Made by a program: the position numbers and the translations under genes. This document shows positions 14,310 through 28,606 of a DNA stretch of 64,000 nt, in pieces (position 1 is the stretch's first letter; the number at the start of each line of letters is the position of its first letter). Origin of the DNA: Epiperipatus broadwayi. Taxonomy: Eukaryota > Onychophora > Udeonychophora > Euonychophora > Peripatidae. The notes below the pieces were generated by a model. It searched no databases, was not told where the DNA came from, and saw only the letters and a list, made by a program, of their open reading frames with translations. Location: NCBI GenBank assembly GCA_028023455.1, contig JAQFVV010006221.1, forward strand, positions 7,237,011 to 7,301,010, in the 5' to 3' direction.

Positions 14310-15880
14310 CTACAACATCAGATGATCCACACTGTCTGATGGCGCTGTTTCCATGCAAAAGCACAGAAATATGCCATTTACAAGGCCGCTCATACATCTT
14401 ACGGCCTGTAAACTGTTCAAACACTTGATGTTGAAGCAGTCAACACTACCCCCACATCGATAGCATATGAACATTACTATGTGTTACGGCACTATACATG
14501 CTAGTATTGAACATTCAACAGCATATCATATCAGGGCATCTGTAGTTGTAATGACAAAAACTATACCAATATGCAGTCCAAAATAGATCGTGTTAAACCT
14601 AGTGGAAGTAGTATGAGGTGCTACAAATTCTAACTATTTCACAAACATCCCTACTCCCCTTGGAAGCTGGCCCAATCTAAAACATGAGGGCAAAGCGTGA
14701 TTCGGCGAAGCTCATGTGGAAAGTTGTGCACTTTGCAAGAACTTGCAAGACCAAAAAATAAAATGGCAGAAAGACAGCCTGATTTCAACTTGTTGGGCCT
14801 GCTACAGAAGTAGTCTTCCTACAGCAGAAAAAATTTTGCTGACAGAGAAGAACTGTGTTTGTGATGGGAAATGATATTAAGGTGCTGTAAGAAATATGAA
14901 ATGGAATATCAATCGTGTAAATGCTGTCAGTCTTCTATACATAATGATTGGAAGTCTCAGTTTGATCTTTAACTAATATAATCATTAAATATGCAAACCT
15001 GAATTATACTAAGCTAAAATATAGTGGCTCAACATATATAAAAGTAGATTTTCAGATCGAGAAATTTATGTGTGCCAAAAAGCAATATAAGGTTATATGA
15101 GAGTGTCTAATTGTCTCTCTGCTAGGTAATAGTATGAATACTGAACCCTACCGCTTGATGGTGGTGTTTTTCACACAATGCACAACAATATACCGTTTTA
15201 ATGGCCTAACTTACGGCTAACACTACAACAGTGTTGTTTAGAGCCGTAACAGGCTGCCTAGATGGCGATGTATCCTATGATTATGTAACAAAATACTATG
15301 CCCATTGACTTGCAACAGCATTCCTCAAGTGAGCGCAATTCAATACGGTGTGATTTGATGGGGGCTGTATTTGAAGGATGTGAAACTATCAAAAAAATTT
15401 CATTGTGGAAAAATTTTGAGAAAGCATAGTGGATTTAGTATTACATATTAAGAATTGTCAGACCATCATGTATTCTTCCCTACAATTTTGAACTGCACAC
15501 AACCTGAAAAGTTTAGGGTTTTCAGCAGAGTTCTGCCAAGTTCATGCACAAATCCATGTTTACGTGTGAATCCGTGCGAGAACAGTAAAATGTCAGTGCG
15601 GCAAGTGTTCAAAATTGGTTGAAGGGCAGTGAATCGCCAGCCATAGAAGTTGACGCTGTTGTGTTTTTCCAGAAAGAGAACAAACATCCTGCCAGATGCG
15701 AAGCTATGCGTTTGCGGGAGGAGCATGGTTTTAGTCGAACTCCAGGATCTGGGGAATTCCGTTGACACTCCTGCAAGCATACCTCGGTTCTGTGAAAGAG
15801 AAGTTGGTTGGATGGCTCAAAAATCCCATTATTACAGCTTTGAGGCTCATCTATTGGAGTCAAACAAACCATAACTCCCC
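14310..15880. repeat. Complex-composition repeat block of unknown type
   Basis: This block is clearly richer in G and C than its surroundings. Sub-blocks at about 14320-14410 and 15145-15290 share vocabulary with 62140-62300: TTGATGG or GATGGCG runs, CACAGAAA or CACAACAATA, TACGGC and CTTACGGCTAA. They look like diverged copies of the TIR element at 62.1-63.1 kb. Overlapping open frames on both strands at 15466-15874 are mutually incompatible, and none matches a transposase I recognise. It ends at the poly-C run at about 15877. Confidence 0.4.
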
Positions 15881-16099
15881 CCCCCTAAAAAATGTTTTTT
15901 TTTTATAAAAATGAACTGTTTAATTAAGGCTTTTTGAGAAGGACAAAAAATAAAGGAAGAACTTTTTGCTATCATATAAAGGTTTCGGTAGCATAAATAT
16001 TTTTTTTTAAAAAAAAATCCACATAATAAGAAAATATAAGATGATAATTAAAAATCAAACCAACCCCCCTCCACCCTTTAAAAACGAACTGTTGGTTTA

Positions 16100-19000
16100 T
16101 TAAAAATGAATTGATTAATAAGGCTTTCCAACAAAAAAACAACTCAAAATCAATACTGTATCATTTTAACCATAACAATACATTTCCAACACTACAGAAT
16201 TTCCAATAAATCTCCTGTACCACTACTTCACACCTAACATTTATAAAAAATAACATCACATAAAATATCATTTCTTAAATAACATTTAAACTTATCTTTA
16301 ACATTTTAATACTTTTGAACATACCAAGAAGATTAAAAAATAAACAAGTAGTTTATGATATAATTTATCATAAATATAATAAGTCAGTTACCATTTACTT
16401 ATAAAGATATCAATCATTCATATGCTTATAAACTCATTAATATTATAATAACTATATTCAATCTTTTCTCATATAGTTTCCTGTAAATACATTATAAATA
16501 ACATTTATTTTACCTGATTTCTTGTTTAAAAATTTAATACCAATATCGTATATTTTATAAAAAAAAATAAAATTACCTTAATTATAATATTTTATGGTTA
16601 TTATTGATGACTCACTTGTGGACATCATTTCATTAACATTATAGAATTATAATCAAGAACAAAGAAAAATTTTGATTTTTTTTTTTTTTTATATACAAAA
16701 AATTCTAAAATACTTAAATCTAAAAAAAAAAACATGAAACAAATAATGTATAATTTCTAATACTATCTTAATATTGATCAATACAATTAAAATAAAAAAA
16801 TTTCTTCAACTCAAACTAAATAAAAAAAATCACAACCTTGCTTGAAATAAGAGATTTCTTCCTTCCCATTGCACTTTTCTCCACTATTTGTAGCATAAAT
16901 GAAAACATGAAAAATCCAAATAAAAGTTATTTATTAATAACAATAGGAAGTTTTTGTATTTGTTAAAAGTTCATCCTTAAATTATTGATAAAATTCCTTC
17001 ACCTTTTAGTAAATAAGTATTTTACAATTTAATAAAGACATTACATTTTTAAAAGTTTCATTTCTTTTCTTCAACTTCAAAAAATATTTTCTTGTAGAAT
17101 TATAAACTTCTCATATTTTACTTCTGAATAATTCATATTTAACATGTTAATATATTAGCAGTACTTAGACAATATTAAAGTTAATAGTAATAAACTTTTA
17201 ATAAAATTAGTCTACATTAATCTTTCTTTTCTAAGGCCATTATCATCCTAATAAAGTCATTAATAAATTCATGTCTGAAAATGTTAATTGTCTTAATAAA
17301 TAGAAGTAATTATCTTTATTGTTATCGATGATAATAGAAAATGTTTTCTATCATACCTATGAAAATTAATAAAATCAATTCCTTACACCATCTTTGTGTT
17401 TTCTGTAGGCAAAATGGTTCAATAATTTGCAAAGTTTTTTTTATCAAAGTCCATTTTCATCAACTTGAATGAAGTTTTGCTTCCTTCCATTACAACAAAT
17501 TTGTAGTCAGCTCCTGTATTATACAAATGAGGATAGTTTTACTTCTTATTCTATAATGAAATTAATAAATAAACTTAAAATACTTCAGCTTTTTAAAATT
17601 ATTATTACTTTTACAGTTAAAATAATATTTTAATAAATTTATATTTAAAATTTTTAAGACAAAAAGTATAGTTTATTCTGCAAATTTTTTCTTGATTTTT
17701 CCCTCTATCACCTGCTCATCTTCTATTTATATGAAAAATTTCACAATCTCTGATTGATTAATTATTTTCAGATATCTGGCAAGAAAATGAATATTAATTA
17801 TTCTGTGTACAATTATAACTAATATTACAAAATCAATATTTTCTTAATTTGAATAATGCAAAATTTAAATTTATTTTTAATAATAAAACACTTTACTTAA
17901 ACTTAAATTTTAATACTTGTACTCACATTATTATTCAACTTATTGATTTTATAAACTTTTTATGAAATTTATATGATAAAAAATAATAACATTTATTATT
18001 CACAATTAAAAAGTTTTTAAAATGTACCAGGAAGTAAATTTAATTTATTATTTGATGAATGTGTGTGCACATCTATTATCACACACTTCACTTTTCATTT
18101 ATTTTATTATTAATTAAATGATTTTAAAACAAATGGCAATTTTTAATTTGATTATTAATAACTATAAAAATAGTTACTTTAATCATTAGAACTACTGATT
18201 TAAAATATATGATTTCCATTATCATTTGCTTTTTATTTTAAAATAAATAATACAATTTATATTTCAAATTTATAATTTAGATTATATTTATTTTAAAAAA
18301 CTCAAATTTAATACTAAAGAAACAGTATATTTTGACTTCATCTATTAATTAAATTATAAGTTTCATTAATATATAATTTATTATAATTGACCTTTAATTA
18401 CAACCATATAATGATGTAGCAAAATAGAAAGGCTACAATATATATGACATACAAAGACAATTTGTGTTAAACATGGTTATTAAAGTAACCCTCATAATAA
18501 GATTTTGATAGTAAATTTTCTTTTTTAAATAAAAAAATGAGAAATAATATGATTGAATGTCTTGTCTTATATATCTAAATTATGAACATATTTGTGCAAG
18601 TATTTTTTTTTTCCTCTAAAGCATTATTTTGCTATATATACATTATATGAGTATGATATAAGTTTCTTATTTGAGGATTGAATATAGTACACAGGGAAAT
18701 AAGAACAGAGTTTTATTTGAGGTGTCACATCATAAGATCTATCATTTTGAGAAACTAGAGTGTGACAACTTCAAATGATAATTAACATTATTTTTTAAAA
18801 TCAAGTAAATTTGCTTTTATTCAGCATCACTAAACAGATTTTTTTTATATCATTACAATAACAGACCACTAGGAAGATATAATCAACATCTATACTCCCA
18901 ATCTGACAAACCAAAGCGAGAAATGATAGCAAATCATATATATAAGGCACCCCTCGGCTCCACCAAATGAATTGATGCTTTTCAGTGCAGGCTTGATAAT

Positions 19001-22000
19001 GATGACCATGATTCATTGAGAAATAAAATAATAGATGATCACAATTGTATATACAGAGATTGCTCTGATAAAATAATTATGTTTTAAACTGGGCAGGATA
19101 AAATAAAATGACAGATATAAGTAAGGTAAGTTGAATGGGAAAGAGATGTGTTAATAATGATAACAGAGGGAAAAGGTGTTCCATTTATAGTAATAATTAG
19201 AAAATAAATATAATAAAAAGTCTAACCCAGAGTGACTCAATCTTTTTGTAAATGCTAGCTACTAATTTTTTTTTCTTTAGTAGAGGGATTTCACAATGTA
19301 TCTATAGACTGAGGGGCAAATATAATATTAGAATCTTATTTTAATTGTTGTTAAACATATACATGTATATTAAAATAGAAACAAAATTTAAAATATATAT
19401 ATATTGTGCCCTTTTGTATGGGTCACCATCTAATTTTGTGCTAATCTATTAAAAATTTTAATATTTAAGATATATTTGAATATGTGATGTTAATTTTGCT
19501 TATGGTAATATTTCAAAAGGTTTAATTAAAGCAATCTATGAGTATTTGATATGTGAAATTGTGCTGAAATTGAGAGAGACATTTTAAATAAAGATGATAG
19601 TAGTATATGGTTGGGAAAACTGGCCATAGTTAATACTGCATTAATATATTTAATAGGTAGGTATTTAAAACAAAGTGTTTAAAGGACAAGTTAAAATTAA
19701 ATGCATATATTTATTGTTGATAAAATAGTTATAAAAGAATATAAATTTTTTAATTATTATAAATACTTAAATAGAAGATTGATATTTATTTTATAATATC
19801 TAATTATTAATTTAAAATCGTTATATTATCTTATTTATTTTTAAAAAATATTTATTTTAAAAATGCAATTGTTAGTTATTTTTAGATTATGAGAACGTTT
19901 TTTTGTTAAAAAAACAGATGTTAGTTAGATCAAACATGTTGAGTATCTGTAAATTGCAAAACTATTTTAAAAATCTTTATAAAATTTATAAATAATAGTG
20001 AGCTATCACGAGATAAAATAAAGATAAATCAATGAGAATATTAAATCAATTTTTAAAAGTATTCTTTAAAAATATAACATAAAAAAGATTAGTATTTTAA
20101 ATAATCTTATAAAAGATATAAAGAAAAATAAATAAATAAGAATATTTTTTAAAATGTTTAGTGGTTTAAATAAACGATAGTATTTTAGAATTTGATAGAA
20201 TAGATATTAAATATTAAATAAGTCATTATTTATTTTTAATTTTTATAAATATTAAATAAGCACAAGTTATTTTATACCAATCAAATGAGAAGTTTTCTAT
20301 AAAAGCTTAGTCAATTATTAGAGGGGACTTGTGATTGATTTTAGTTAATTGGTTATTAAAAATAGGTATTGATGACTAAGAATTTTAAACGTTATAAATA
20401 TTTATAAAATTTTAAATGATGCATTTTATTTAATTTTTAAACTCTATATTAATTAAAAAAGGGATATATGGAAAATATATCACTTATATAGAGAAAATGT
20501 ATAGTGAAAAGATGGAAAAGAGATTTGGACGATATAATTTTAAAAGAATGTATGATTATTTAAAAATGATTTAAAGAATAATACTTTTATGGAGTATTTT
20601 TGAAGTATAATTTAAATATATATCTTAAGTAAAGATATAGAAATAAGATTAATACTTTTAGTTTTTAAAAGAGAGTGATTAAAAGAAATAATGAGAGATA
20701 ATTGTAAAGCTTAATATAATATATATATTAAAATAGCAACTTGTTTAGATAAAGTTATTTACTGGTATTTAAGAAAATATGGCGTTTTGTTTTATAAATA
20801 GATGGATAATCTTTAAATTTTTTAAGATGATATAAACTATTTTATTTTATTTATTTTTCTTGGATTTTTTTATTTAAAAGAATATTTTATCAAAACCAAA
20901 AAAAGGAAATGGTTTTAGGAGATAGGTTAAAGAATATATGGGAAAAGAAGAATGAGATATATTTTTTTACTAACATAAATGTATTATTATTTATTAAAAT
21001 AAGATAGACTAAAGACCTAAAAGATATATATTATTGCTAGTTTTATCTTATTTATATACGATTTAAAGATGAGTAAATGTGTTTATTTATAAGAGCAAGT
21101 ATTGAAGATGGAGAAAGATAATATTTAATTATAATAATTTTATATTTGTTTTTTGCTTTTATTGATGATAAAAAACACTATAGTTTTATTTGATTTTTGT
21201 TTATAATATAAATATGATACATACATAGAATTTTAGAAATATATTGATGTATTTTTTTTTTTATTTTTATTATTATTATTATTGGTATTGAATTATATTT
21301 ATTTTCATAGTAATTATTTTTATTTGTAGAAGAATTTGAGCTATATTTTATTTTTTTTTATTTAATTGTTAAATTTTATGGGTTATATTTATTGAAATTT
21401 ATGATATAGAGAGAGATAAGTTTGGAATTGTATTTATTTGTGATGATGTTTCTAAATTTAAAAAGTTTGGGATTTGAGAAAGAAAGATTAAAAGGAATAG
21501 AAATATGAAGAAAGTAATAATTTTACATAGAAAAGAACATGAATTTATCTAATTATACTTTATGATTTGAAAGATGAATTTAAAATTATATTTAACGACA
21601 AAGTAATATTTTAAAACAGTAGCATATGCATAAGGAAAATAAAAACATAATCAATTATTTTATTTCATTATAAAACATATTTTTTATTATTATTAAAGTA
21701 TCTGATAATAGTAAACACATATTAGTACATGATGAAATGAATAAATTAATATTTAAGGATGAGCAATTTAATTATTAGTTTAGTTGTTTACATATCTACA
21801 TAAATATTATTTGATAGATTTTTTTGATAAATACTTATTTAATTAGTACATATATAGAAATATTTGATTTGATATTAATAAATTTAATTAGAATATGATA
21901 ATATAGTATATTAAAGATAGATATGCAAATTTTAATTAAGCATTATAATTTAATTGAGCTAGTTGTATTTTTCAAACTATATTATACATCGAGAAATAAG

Positions 22001-22330
22001 GGTACAATATTAATGAGAGTTTTTGATATTGCACTGACCTACTGATTTTTAAAATCAAATAAGAAATATTTATAAGCATTAACCAAGATCTTTATTGTTT
22101 TAAATCATATAATCTTTAAATTATGATTCACTAATTACTTCAAAACCCAGCAAGATATTTTATATTCTGTTACATTGTGATTGGAAAAAAGAAAAATTTA
22201 CCAAAAAAACAATTAACAGGTAGATCATTATCAATTGATCGAGTACCCTGGTCTAAATAATGTCAGATAATTACATATGAGACAAAATGAAAAGTAATGA
22301 ATAGTTTGATACATTAATAAAAATGATACA
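16100..22330. other. Gene-free tract with reversal of G/C strand asymmetry
   Basis: No gene, RNA or mobile element was recognised. Between about 16.1 and 18.0 kb the plus strand is C-rich and G-poor: 16201-16260 has 17 C and 1 G by my count. From about 19.5 to 21.6 kb it is the reverse: 21361-21420 has 11 G and no C. Between them is a mixed zone around 18.3-19.3 kb. Open frames here are short and low-complexity. Confidence 0.7.
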
Positions 22331-25300
22331 TGGAAGAAAACTATTAAGACTAACCAAGTAGTAGTAAATCAGCTTGACAAAAAGGTAGAGGTTCAAGGAC
22401 AATCAAGAGATGTTAAAACAAATGATAGAAGAAAATGAAAATTCATCAAGGAAAATTAAGTGATATTAATGAGTTATGGGGCCGAAGATGGAAGAAATGC
22501 CCTACAAAAATAAGTCATTGAATGAACTGGGAACAAAAATGAAAAAGAACCATTAAGAATAATCAAGAAGTAATAATTAAGAAAAAAATAGAGGAAAGTG
22601 TAGGAAAGAAGCCTGAAAAAAGATGTTCAAAAGATGGAACAAATACTTCAAAAGAATGGAAAAAGTGTTAAGATAATCAGTAACATTTTTGAAGAGGGAG
22701 AAAAAAATAGAAAAAAACAACAACTGAAATGTTGGATGAACATAAAGAAGTATGTGAAAATAATCTCAATCAATAAATAGAAGAAATAATGAGCAAATTA
22801 AAAGTACTAACAAGTAATTATGGTATCCAAAGATAATAGACATTGAGATTAACTCATAGTGTAAGAATACCTTAAGAAATATTAGAACAAAGCATTTTGA
22901 AGAACAGAAGATTATACAAAAAATCTATTAAAAATTTAGTGAAGAGAATCCCAAGAATTCTAGAAAAACATTTTAGAGAAAGTCAAACAGGAAATGGGAC
23001 CACAAGAGGTTTTTAGAGGAATTATAGGGAAAAGTGCAAAACATGAGTCAATAAGAGGCAAATTCAATAAGGTCAAAGCAACTATAGACAAATCAAGATA
23101 TAGAAGAAATATTATATGGGAAGAAGTATAAAATTATTACAGTTCAGTGAAATTTTGAAAATTCAAGATGTTCAGAGGTAATATAGAGCAAACATCATGG
23201 AGAGTTTAGCAAGTTTCTTTTAATTAAATGCTTTGGCAGGAGACAAAATTAGTATTGGCCTATAATAATTTACAAGGAGCTTCAAAATATATATATATAT
23301 TTAATAAACTACATGTGAGGAGGTAGCCAAAAGTAACTGGAATTTTATAATAAAAATTGTTTATTTATTTTTAAGTGTTAAAAATTTTAATCTCTTTCAA
23401 ATTACTACCAATTTGATGCAAAACACCATTCGAAATGTGTTTTTCATTTTTCAAAGTAATCTGGAAACCCTTGCAAAATAATGCGTTTTAATGCCTGTGG
23501 CATTTTTTTTTCACTTCTAAGTCTGCAAAAAAAGGGGGGTCTTTTTCATTTGAAGTATTAAAAAAAAGTCACATGATGTGAGATCGAGTGAATATGGTTG
23601 ATGGATAAGATTGGGTTATGCCGAAAAAAATGTTTCACGCTCAAGGCTTTGAGAGATGACACTTTGTTGGGGTGGAGCTTGCATTTTTCTCTTTGCCATA
23701 AAATGGGATGTTTACATTTTATCACATTATGTATGTTTCAGAACTTGCAGATAAAATGCCTGGCATTTACAAACTAAATCTGAGAGAAAAATGCTGCTTG
23801 CATAAAAAAAATCATTTTGATTTTGGACTTACCTCTTTTTAGAGATGTTATGAATTTAATATTTCAATTAAACCACTCATAAACTTGTGTTTTTCTGAGA
23901 TCAGCTTGCTTGTAATCTGCTTCACGCATTATTATTGTTTTTCCTGCCATTTTCTGTAAATTAAATCAGAATTTCAAATTGTTCAAACTTTTTAGTCACT
24001 ATAAAAATCACTAAATATGTGAAACACCCTTTACAAAAAAATATGCTATGAGACCACAATTTCACATGGTGATGTCATTTGACAGATTGATGCAGAAGGA
24101 TTCCTGCAAGAAGTATGTGACAGCAGAAGCATATACTACAACAGGTATACAAACCAGAGAATGATTCTGGTTACTTTTGGGTACCCCCTCACACTTATGA
24201 AGAATATGAAAAAAGCATCGAACAATATTTGAACTGAAAAACATCAGGATGGCATATAGTATCTCGAAGAAAATTTAAATTGAATAAAGAAAGCTTATGA
24301 ACTGAGTGCATACTGTATTTGAATAATAAGATGTAATCTATCAAACTGAATAGAATAAATGATGATGAAAACAGTCAAATAAGAGACTTGAGGGAAATGT
24401 TCCAAATAGATCAGAATATTTATACATTCAGAACAGCATACCATTTTTTATTTAGAAAATGAATTGGTGTTAATAATATAAAAAACAAAAATAAGTGGAA
24501 AAAATGAATAGAAAAATACTACAAGAACAATGATTATTAGAAATGATCAAGAAGTTAACCATAGAGAGAATAGATAATATCTTTGATTGACTAGTGACAT
24601 ATCTAGACTACCTAAGCTTAGATTTTAAGAAAGGTAGACTGAATGAATAAACTGCAAAGGATACTGATAAGTTCCTCTCTTTGGATCATTTACTGATTGG
24701 GGATTCTTTATATATGAGAAGGATCTAATAGCAAAATTAGCCAATCTGCTTGCTGTTGGGAGGAAGCGTCATTCAACTTACATTTGCAAAGCTGCCCAAA
24801 GATAAAAATCACAGAATAGTAATAGAGGTTTTAATGAATCAGATCTCTAATAAATAATGAATTGTTTGATCTGTTAATAAACCATAACCCAAATGTGCAT
24901 GTTGTGACTAAGAAGAATGCTACTAACATTTGGAAAAAGTAAAAAGATGAAATCAGAATCTAAATAAATAGAGATCAATATAAAATTGAATTGTAAAAGT
25001 ATAAACTATATTATACCAGAACTTCCCCATGGGGTCATCTTAAGATCTAATTTCATGAATTAAACTAATAATGTATTGTATTATGAATAACATTTAAGTA
25101 ATATCAAGTTAACTAATAAATTTCTTATAAGTTATATAACTCAGCAGACTTCAATTTTTTCCAAATGCCTAATAAAATGTCAAAATATAACAATTGGATA
25201 GTGGAAAGTTTGAGATCTTGTTAAACTATTATTATGATGATGATGTATCTTCTTTAATATTTAGAATTCAAGTGTTGAGTAAACAATAATCAACAGGTCA

Positions 25301-25450
25301 ATCAAATGATAAAATGAATCTCTTCAGCAAAAACAATATTCATATAATCAGTTAATGATAGTGGTTCAAAAGGAAGCTAAAGATCATAATTTATTACTGG
25401 ATGCTATACAATTAAATAAAATCACTACCAATCAGAAATATACATTTATA
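22330..25450 (+). pseudogene. Purine-rich decayed ORF tract, probably an old retrotransposon, split by a mariner
   Basis: The plus strand is strongly purine-rich. It translates into broken Lys/Glu/Asn/Ile-rich pieces, for example ESIRGKFNKVKATIDKSR near 23050 and RDLREMFQIDQNIY near 24390. These recall the basic linker of non-LTR polyproteins ahead of the RT domain, but no catalytic motif is visible. The mariner remnant at 23314-24193 interrupts it. The call rests on composition and weak similarity. Confidence 0.3.
23314..24193 (-). mobile_element. Mariner-family element, internally deleted
   Basis: Terminal inverted repeats of about 30 bp bound the element. The left end is TGTGAGGAGGTAGCCAAAAG and the complement of the right end is TGTGAGGGGGTACCCAAAAG. 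Inside, on the minus strand, a transposase begins MAGKTIIMREADYKQ (about 23950) and continues RKTQVYEWF near 23900-23870, matching the mariner N-terminal DNA-binding region. Near 23603-23565 it reads HQPYSLDLTSCDF, the conserved HPPYSPDLAPCDF block around the last catalytic aspartate. The part between, including the first catalytic aspartates, is largely missing, and stops are present. At 880 bp it is shorter than the usual 1.3 kb. No intact TA duplication remains. Confidence 0.85.
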
Positions 25451-27540
25451 CTCAAACTTCTATTTTCTTCAAAGAGACAAATATGTTCACTAGCATTCAA
25501 TTTTAATGGCTAATCGTGCTATATGCAGTGATTCCACGATAGTTTTTTATATTTTAAAAGTATGACATTTTGATTGAACAGTGGAACATTTCTGTGTGAA
25601 GTGTCTGGATCAGGTTTTCTCACCTGAAATAAAGATTACAATAACGATCTCCAGCATTTGAGCTTTTTTTTAATATTAAAGGATAAACTATATTATGATT
25701 AACTTGAAAAAGAGAACATTGCCTAAAAGTGTAGTGTTTTTTGATTGTGCCATATGTGAAAGAAAATACATCTTCATCCAGATGAGATTATAACAATTAA
25801 AACACATTATAGAAAACGTGATCTTCACTGTAAAAGTTATGCAACTCAAGTTTTATAAAAATTTTACAACTACTGGAATTTATATAGCAACTATTAAGGA
25901 AGAATACTCAATGGAAGTGGATTTTGATTATATTAAAGAAAATATCTTAAAGAGTACCATGTTAGAATACTTGGAATTTGACCATTTTTTATGTCCAGAT
26001 ATATAATAAATGGTTTCAGATTAGAATTGGTATGATTCTAGATCCAGAAAGATGGATAATCAGTACATTGTTAAAAGGTCCAAAACTAAATTAATACTCA
26101 TGGAAAATGATGCCTTAGGTATTATATGGGCATCCTAGAAATGTCATAGTTTTACAAGTGACTGCAAGAATCTTGGGTCCTGAATCCTACTTTCTTATCC
26201 ACAGTTGATTGGTTCATTTGAATCTATTTTTTTCAGTAATTTGTTCATTCTTTTTAACACAGTGTGAGTTCTAAGAATATTGTCATGGACATTCTGAGCC
26301 TTATTCAGAATATTTGTGCACAGTTGTCCATCAATATGAATATGGATGAAAGAGTTGGAGCAAGTGTTAACATTGCAAAGACAAGGACTTGATTATGAAG
26401 AAGTAATCTATTTATTGAATAAAAATTTACTTAGCCATCATAAGGTATATAACAAAGTAAGTAAAATTCAGTATAGATGTCAAATGAAAATTTATTGATG
26501 CATTAGCCAAAAGAGCATGATAAACACAGATACTGATTAAGATTATGATGACATGGAGAATACATGTGAGAACCTTACAGAAATTAATATATGTTTATTG
26601 CTTGTGTGGATCCTGTGGACTTAGAAATGTGGTACAACTGTTGCATATTTTATTCTGTTGGCTAGCTACTATGCCAATATCATGTTATCAATGTCTGAAG
26701 ATTGAAATTTGGATTAAGAGAACTGATACACCAGTTTGTTAATCAGATTATACCAAGCCAACCAAATGAGATATTGACAACTGATTACCATTGCCTCCTA
26801 TTTAAGAATTTGAGATTGTGTTTATTTAATCCATTACAACCTAATCAATTCCACTAGCCATTGTCATAAAACTGATACACAGTTTAAATCAGCAATTTCC
26901 ATTGTGGTAATCCTGAGGTACCATTCTTTCAGAACATAGAATTTCATTTTCATTGGACAAATGGGAAAAATTGATGAAGAGTATGGAATGGAGATTAAAA
27001 TTTTAACTTTTGCAATAAGTTAATTATATGCAAAAACATGAGAGAACCAAGTCAATTGTTTTGTAGTTATGTTGATACCAATCATAGGCTGGATGAATTG
27101 AATGAATGAAATATAATGCTCAAATCCACAGGATTTGCATCTATTTTCTTACCATTGGAAAGGCAGACTAATGCTTATAAAAACATTATTAATTATACCT
27201 GAAGATATGGATGAGGTTAGAAAGAGCCTGAATGAATTTAAGTTAATAGCAGCAAAAAGAGATATCCAAAACAAAACTTCTCATGTATTTAATATATAAT
27301 TGTGTATTTTTTTTAAAAATGTCCTTGTCAGACACCCAGAATGGTTCATTTATATAAAATTTTAAAACCCCTATGAAGATTTTTTTTAAATGACTAAACA
27401 ACAATGAAAATAATATATTTTTAGTCGAGGAAGAAAAAAAAATTTAATGATACATATAATGTTCAGAGTTTGAAACATTTTTTCCAAGAATTATTGAAGG
27501 CTATATGGAAATTTGTCAGTAATAAAGTTTGATGACATGG
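25450..27540 (+). other. Unassigned tract, possibly decayed retroelement
   Basis: Short open frames at 25818-26006 and 26545-26742 show no recognisable family. Near 26870-26960 the plus strand reads KTDTQFKSAIS and later HFHWTNGK, which faintly recalls the integrase pattern TDxGTxFxS and HPQTNGxVER. The frames are broken and I would not rely on it. Confidence 0.25.
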
Positions 27541-27544
27541 TAAT

Positions 27545-27965
27545 GGGAAGTTACCAGTTCTTACTTATGGATCTGAAACTTGGACACTTAATAAAAGAGC
27601 AATACAGAGACTTCAGACCACTCAAAGAAGTATGGAGAGATGCATGTTAGGAGTAACAAGAAGATATCGAAAATGCAGTATATGGGTAAGACAAGAAACA
27701 GGTGTTACTGATCTTATTTAGTTAAAGACTGAAGCAGAGTTGGGTTGGATATATTGCTTGAAGAGTTGATAATAGATGGACAATTGAAATCTTAAACTAG
27801 ATTCCAAGAGTTTGTAAAAGACCCAGAAAGAGACCACATGTGAGATGGTGGATGAAATAAGAAAGTGTGCAAGAGTGATGTGAAGAAGAGAAGCTAAAGA
27901 TCAGAGAAGATGGTTTGAACTTGGAGAGATCTTCATTCTGCAGTGGGTTGATAATGGTTGGTGAT
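27545..27965 (+). pseudogene. C-terminal end of a non-LTR retrotransposon polyprotein
   Basis: The plus strand reads LTYGSETWTLNKRAIQRLQT and then QRSMERCMLGVTRRYR, with RQETGVTDLI after it. This matches the region after the RT domain of arthropod and mollusc elements (VLTYGSETWTLTKxxxxKLRVTQRAMERAMLGI, then RTKVTDI). Downstream RPRKRPHVRWW corresponds to the family's RPxGRPPxRWxDD. Stops interrupt it, and the catalytic RT core is not recognisable upstream. It is a different copy, in the opposite orientation, from the element at 4.6-7.5 kb. Confidence 0.8.
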
Positions 27966-28052
27966 GATAGAGAAAAAATGATTACATATTTTTACGGGTT
28001 TGTGAGGATGCTGGATTTTTAAAGTTATTGGGGTCTAAACTAATTATTCTTA

Positions 28053-28071
28053 TTGTGTGTGTGTGTGTGTT
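28053..28071. repeat. (TG)n microsatellite
   Basis: About nine TG dinucleotides in a row, followed by a T-run. Confidence 0.9.
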
Positions 28072-28514
28072 GATTTTTTTTTTGTCAGCCCTGGAAAAGT
28101 CAGACAACTAGAGTTAGAGGTATTAAATGCTTCATACCTTAATATATTTCATTAGATACTCAGAAGTTGTTTTTAGAAGGATACTATATGAGCCAGATAT
28201 TTTATGCATGTTTCAGTTTCATATGTTTATCATTAGTTTTGTTTTACTTAGTTTATGATTATTAAACTATATTAAACAACCAAAAATATAATTCCAAGAG
28301 TAGTATATTAGAAGTTTAATAGTTTTATAAAGGAGAATGCAGTTGTTGGAGCTTTATACCCTATCTGAAGTCATTGCTGATAATGAATTGTTAGTATGAG
28401 CTTAGAAGTACATCAATCCAGAGAAACAAAATCTAAAACAGTAAGCTTTCTTTATAACATTGTTATTATTGTAATCCACATTGTTTTTGAATGGCATAAT
28501 ATATATATATTTAC

Positions 28515-28606
28515 GTGTCATAGCATCAGCCGGGAAGTGAACCCGCTAACCCAGGACAACTGCTTGGAAGGCAGTTGTGCTGACCTTTCGACCATCAATG
28601 CTTGAC
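28515..28606 (-). mobile_element. tRNA-Gly(UCC)-derived SINE, copy 1
   Basis: On the minus strand the element begins GCATTGATGGTCGAAAGGTC and keeps a full tRNA-like fold. The anticodon stem ACTGC/GCAGT closes a CTTCCAA loop with anticodon TCC, and the T-arm is GCGGGTTCACTTCCCGGC. Box A is TGGTCGAAAGG and box B GGTTCACTTCC. Compared with animal tRNA-Gly(UCC) (GCGTTGGTGG...CTTCCAA...GGTTCGATTCC) it has about eight extra bases (TTAGCGGG region) before the T-arm. It ends GCTATGACAC, as in the other copies at 44.8 and 51.8 kb. This is not a functional tRNA gene as read. Confidence 0.8.

Noticed and set aside
15466-15874. Three overlapping open frames on both strands
   Set aside because: They are mutually exclusive, lack any recognisable domain and lie in a repeat block; the higher GC explains their length.
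26860-26970. KTDTQFKSAIS and HFHWTNGK, resembling retroviral-type integrase motifs
   Set aside because: The pieces are in broken frames, the catalytic spacing cannot be established and no other LTR-element feature is nearby.
28515-28606. Functional tRNA-Gly gene
   Set aside because: Extra bases before the T-arm, acceptor mismatches, and further copies with a shared tail and poly(A) show it is a SINE.
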